This document shows positions 59,315 to 64,000 of a DNA stretch of 64,000 nucleotides, piece by piece. The notes below the pieces were generated by a model. The model had not been told where the DNA came from. It worked only from the letters and a program-made list of their open reading frames with translations, and made no database searches. Position 1 is the stretch's first letter; each line of letters starts with the position of its first letter. Source of the DNA: Galbula dea (Eukaryota; Chordata; Aves; Piciformes; Galbulidae); the NCBI GenBank assembly GCA_013399015.1, contig VWZX01002149.1:7796918-7860917 (forward strand), read 5' to 3'. The translations under genes and the position numbers were made by a program.

Positions 59315-62300
59315 TGCAAAAAAGAAGAGAACAAAGAAAAAACCCATCATATTCTAGAAAATGCCCCTAAGATGTTTGACAAAGACTCACTATCTCCACT
59401 GAGTAAGCAGCAGGCTTAGAGCAAGTCTGCTATATCCACTGTGTTTAAATTTGTATGCTCATGCCAAGTTCCTCACAGGAAATTCCAAATTAAGTGTCAA
59501 AAGTCACTATGCTTCTTCAGGTGAATTTTTTTCACATCTGTCCCACTGCATCTCAACCTACTTCTAAACTGATCGGTAAGTCACCATAAAAGGCAACCAC
59601 AAAGTGTGAATTATGGAGGTAGTCGAATTTCAAACAAATCCAGTTCCAATAATCATTGGGAAGAATTCATGGAAATTGATTCCAGTATAGTAAAAATGTA
59701 ATGTTTAAGGAACAAATGGCAGGTTTAAAACTTAGCAACTAGTAATTGTGAAGCTATTACATGGCATCGTATTAGAGGCTTTACATAACACAACAATTCT
59801 AAAATTAACATAGAAGAATCAATATAACTCCAGCTAGGAAAGAACATCTTATTCTGGTTACCAAATTAAGATGGAAAAAAGGAGAAAAACAAGAAAAAGT
59901 CAACTCCCACTGAGAAAACAGCCTACCGGGATCGTCCCCTACAGGGTTCCCTTTTATCATTAAAATTAATGAGTAGGCAGGACATTTTATAAATTAAAAA
60001 CTCATACATGTGATGAGATCTAAAACAACTAAAATAAATTCAGAGGTACAACAAATAGTTAAGGCGGCTTATGTATTTGTTCTGTCAATTGAATCAAGAT
60101 TATCTTGTTTAATCTGCCTGGCTACAGTCTGTTGCAGTTTATGACAAGAAAATCTAACCACAGTAAAGCTGGAACTCTGCAGATATTAACACTTCAAACA
60201 TCATGGTTTGGCCAGCTGCTTTCCACCTCGAAGCAAAGCAGGGTCCTAGTCACCACCACCCTCACGGCATGCTTCTGCATTAACAAGTTCATCACATGCA
60301 GAAAAAGCATCCCACAAATGAGAGCAGGAAGGGGTTTGTTCTTTATTCCAGGCTGTAAGAGTCAAACTGATGAATGATTTACTTCTGGGGCTGCAGGGGT
60401 TGATGCAAATGAGCACAAAGGAAGTTGTCAGCAGCAGCATGCTCTGGCCAATGGTAGGAAAGCTCCATCTTAGCTGTGCCATAGGCTGCGTTAAAAAAAG
60501 GGACCAGAACAGCGCTCTTTCGGCATCCTTTCAGACAAGAGGTAGGTGTGTATCATTTTATAACACTGTCTTTGGTTTATCTTGATTACTAAAATAAAAT
60601 ATGCTGTAACCTACAAGCCTTCTTAGAATCAGAATGATTTTTGTCTAGTTTTAGCAGGATTTTATTCTGCTGAATGCAGAGGAGCTTGTCTTGCACTATC
60701 AGACAAGCACTTTCACCATCTGTGCGCTAATGGAAAATTGATGACCACTCCATCTTACAGCAAAGCTAACAAGCCAAACCAAGATTCAGTAAACAAAATG
60801 GATTTCATACTTATTAGGGTGGTAGCTCGTTTCTTGCAGCCTCGCATTCCTTGCAATTGATTCTGCATGTGTTTATAGAAATGACAGTGAAAGGATTTCC
60901 CTTAAAACAAAGACAGGTAAGTCTGAAATTTAAGAAATGTATCTCCCAAGTGGGTGTGCCATAAACAATATCTATTAAGCTGCCTAAAAGAGATGCGTGC
61001 TGATGGATATGCTAGAAACCTGTTCTAGAGTTTTGCTGCCTTGGAGTAGGAAGAAAATCCCGTTGCGTACTGTTATCCTTGCAAATACTGGAGCAGCAAT
61101 CAATACAATGCAAACAGACAAGCTGGAATCCATCAGAGATTTGTAAATGCTATTACCCCAAGATATCTCTTCAGTGGTTTCTTAAACAGGACTTCCTCAG
61201 TATTGCATTGAAATTATTTTTTTGCCAGTCATTTCCCTCTGCTCCATGAATGCAATTTCAAATAAAGCTGCTCCTCTGCTTTGTCTAAAGGTTATGATAC
61301 TTTAAAACCTAATACAGATATTGCAGAAGCCAATTCATTAAATATTTAACTCACTACATTTTGGACACTTACAATAGCTTAAATGCATTCAAATCAGACT
61401 GGCTTACAATATGAATTTAAATTGTGTCACTACAAATTAAATAAATCTGCATGACATCAGATCATTTTTGACAGCTTTAAAATACACTAACATAATTAGT
61501 GCTGTGTTATTTCTGAAGGCTTGGCAACGGCTACTTCAGCCTTGTATTCTACTAGTTCAGCAAGGAGTAGCTGATATTTATCTGCCTTGCCTCATTCAAA
61601 TCTAAGGAGACCACCATCATCCTCGAGGACAAAGCGCCTCTGGCATGGGCATTCAATTCCACCTCCCTGTGTAAAGGCAAGCTTCTCTGTGCTGTGCAAA
61701 CCATTGCCCTAATGGTGGCTGTGGAGTGGGAAGTGGTTGGCAGCTGCACTGCGACGGCAGCAGGGACTCCTGCTGGGGAAGCCATGTCATGCCCAAGATG
61801 ATGCTCTTGAGAACAGAGCTGCTGGCAAAGGGTCCCGGCTATGTGATGTCAACAGGGCTCTCTGGTGGCCCCAAATCTTGATTGCTTTTACCAATTACTA
61901 AAATTTCACATGAGTAGAAACAGCTCATTTTTGTGCCTGGTGTTTACAGAGGGGGCAAACTGATGTGTAGCAGGTTTTAACAAAATAATCAGTCTTAGAA
62001 ATCTGTTTACAAGTTCAAAACTTTCTTTCCTAAGGATACTCATTTGCCATTTAAAATACAAAACTTAAATCCTACCTGTTTTAATTACCTTCAGGTCCTT
62101 TTATTTAGCCTTTCCCCTGCTCAGATTTTCAACTAAGACTTCAGACCACCCCTTCGAAGAGCCTCCTGACTTTCAGCCCTGTAAAAAAGCCAGCTAAGAT
62201 TCCTTCCCAAACTGTCGCCAAACCAGGCCACACTCTCAAAGCCAGGACCCAACTCAACTCAGGAGTATTTTTATCTTGGATTTGCGCTGTAAACTTTTGT

Positions 62301-64000
62301 TTACTAAACAAAACCAACAATCAATTCTGTCCATCTCAGTCACACTTTCTATATTCAACTACAAATTTGGGTGCTTGGTTACAGATTTGACAGAGGAAAA
62401 CAGTAGGTTACTGCAACTGCTCCAGTAAATGTTTCTAGCAAGCGCTGATGCCAGGTATCTTCCCAACAACAAAGCTGTTCCATTCCATTTAAAAACAACT
62501 AAAGATAGAAGGATAAAGAACAAGATGTATATTATTTGAACAATAAAAATAAGACAAATTGCAAGGTGGTTCGGCTGCATCATCCTAGTTTTAACAATAT
62601 CCTTTTAAAAAAAAAAGACACAATAATCATGACAGGTACTTAGAATCTGTTTTAAGTAATCTGGTTTAATGGACACCATCACACTTTGTCCCTTCCTATT
62701 TAGTCAGGCATTTTGCAGTTTTCACTGTTTAAACAGAAGAATTATTTCTAGGATATATAAGGTTCATTAAAGCATTACCTGTGAGCACAGTTTAAGGCAC
62801 AAAACACCAATACTACCCCTTCGTTCTGTAGTTTTGATTAGTGAATGAAATTAAACTGAAGAGGGGTAGCCTGTTTATTTTGTAATGAATGTAGTTATGT
62901 TTTCACTCTTTGCTTTATGTTCAAAGCAAAAAAAAAAATCTTTCACTGAGGTATGGAAACAAGACTCCAGGTTTCTCAAAGTTAGCATCTGGTGTCTCTT
63001 TCCCTGTGCTGGGCACAGGTTTGCCCAACTGCACTGCTCACCGCATTACACCTAAAAATTTGTTGCTATTCCTCAAGGGAATATGGAGATCAGACTTGCT
63101 CTCCTTTCCCCACACCCAGTTTTCAATTGCTTGAAGTGTTCAAAGGTTATTATGGCATCCTACAATAGGTAACTAGTAGTTACTGTATAAATTATATGAG
63201 ACTATCTATATAAAGCACTGAAATTTCCCTCAGTTTTGGGAGGCAAAGCCAGGCAAAGAAGGAAAGTAGGGGAAAAACAGATGCATAACTGTACAGATGT
63301 TATTGCCAAATACCTCACCTGCCTCCTCATTCATAATTCAGAGAAATTCAGAGACAGAGAAAACTCCTGTAGATAACCTACAGAAATTACTGAGGCACAG
63401 CCTACTTTTACTTTCATGCTTTTGAGCAACAGCCTTTCCAAACCAGCACATCTTGACAGCACCAAAAGCAGATTTGCTGAAGCCAACTCCTTGCTTCGTC
63501 TCTCCTGCACATCACAAAGCAGTTTTTATTTCTGCTGGGTACAAACAGGTAGTACTAGACCAAAGGCAACATTCCTTTCCTAGCAGTTAAGCAGAGAATG
63601 CTGAAAATAAGAAATCAGAATTCCTCAAAGGGTTGGGTTTTCCTTGTTATCTATCTTCACGATCACAGTACACAAACAGGCCAAGATTTCCAAATGCACT
63701 TAGTGCTGTTCCAGCAGTTGAGTTTCTTGGACACAAATTTCTACTCAACAGGGGAATGGCTGGAGAATGAACATGTCAGGAAATCTGACCCTGTGTAGTC
63801 AAAAGAGTTTTGCAGGGTTAACAGGTCTGTTCTAATAGGAGCTCCAAAATAATGAGTTTTAAAGGAACCAGAACCGATATTTTGTACTAGAAAAATGAAC
63901 AAAAGCTCAGTTCCACTCTTTGGAAACATCCTTCAAAACAATTATGATTTATAATTTTTTTTAAAGAGTTAGTTTGTTCTTTCTCCCAAAGAGGAGCAAA
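59315..64000 (-). other. GTF2E2: GTF2E2 5' intron, continuing past the window
   Basis: AT-rich, searched for the Ser/Lys-rich N-terminal coding exon of TFIIE beta on the minus strand without success. No other gene or clear repeat recognised. Confidence 0.5.

Larger units (their letters stand above)
45565..64000 (-). other. GTF2E2: GTF2E2 (TFIIE beta) gene, missing its 5' end
   Basis: GTF2E2 is the beta subunit of general transcription factor TFIIE, which with TFIIH opens promoters for RNA polymerase II. Six minus-strand exons (713 coding bases) run from HSNGSFNLKAL to the stop, equal to human residues 57 to the end plus one. Order: first winged helix (YKFGVLAKIVNYMK ... KQKQWLM), second winged helix (KDKKALLRLLDK ... 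LLEDIEEGLPN), then a basic C-terminal helix (RRKKPASQKKRRFK). The residues equal to human A150 and D187, mutated in trichothiodystrophy, are both kept. The Ser/Lys-rich N-terminus with the start codon is not found up to 64000 and should lie to the right. Convergent with RBPMS, as in human 8p12. Confidence 0.96.

Noticed and set aside
60850..60910. Exon-like minus-strand segment (KSFHCHFYKHMQNQLQGMRG...) considered as an upstream GTF2E2 exon
   Set aside because: It does not resemble the Ser/Lys-rich TFIIE-beta N-terminus, its frame does not fit the next exon, and the ORF is under 50 codons.
1..64000. tRNA, rRNA, snoRNA, CRISPR arrays or bacterial operons
   Set aside because: No structure or motif was convincing by eye. 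A tRNAscan/Infernal run would be needed to exclude small RNA genes in introns.

Overview
This is a window of vertebrate nuclear DNA, almost certainly from a bird. Genes are split into short exons with GT-AG introns, CpG-island promoters and AATAAA signals. Degraded CR1 LINE copies, including the typical CR1 3' tail, and a solo LTR of a type common in songbirds point to Aves. I found no prokaryotic, phage or CRISPR features. Five protein-coding genes are recognised from their exon translations.

Layout: (1) positions 1-10265 (+): the 3' half of CLGN (calmegin), AT-rich with long introns. (2) 12130-16100 (-): SCOC, whose 3' end faces that of CLGN. (3) 16400-18240: a GC-richer spacer with a broken CR1 copy and a decayed tandem repeat. 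(4) 18240-21650 (+): DCTN6, complete (190 codons in 7 exons), very compact, with a CpG-island promoter. One intron has minor-spliceosome (U12-type) signals but a GA donor. (5) about 24000-38350 (+): RBPMS exons 2-7 and a separate 3'-UTR exon. The first coding exon is not visible and probably lies in or next to an assembly gap (23986-23999) that follows a 21-bp minisatellite. (6) 45565-64000 (-): GTF2E2 (TFIIE-beta), six coding exons through the stop codon. Its start lies beyond the right edge, and its 5' intron carries a solo LTR with a perfect 5-bp target duplication.

CLGN-SCOC belongs to human 4q31 and DCTN6-RBPMS-GTF2E2 to human 8p12, so the SCOC/DCTN6 spacer is a synteny junction relative to human. 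It fits the ancestral 4/8p association and also marks a visible change in base composition. The genes do not form one pathway: they act in ER glycoprotein folding (CLGN), Golgi/autophagy (SCOC), dynein transport (DCTN6), RNA binding and splicing (RBPMS) and Pol II initiation (GTF2E2). I found no convincing new biological system. The most unusual item is the DCTN6 intron, followed by the missing RBPMS exon 1 and the synteny junction.
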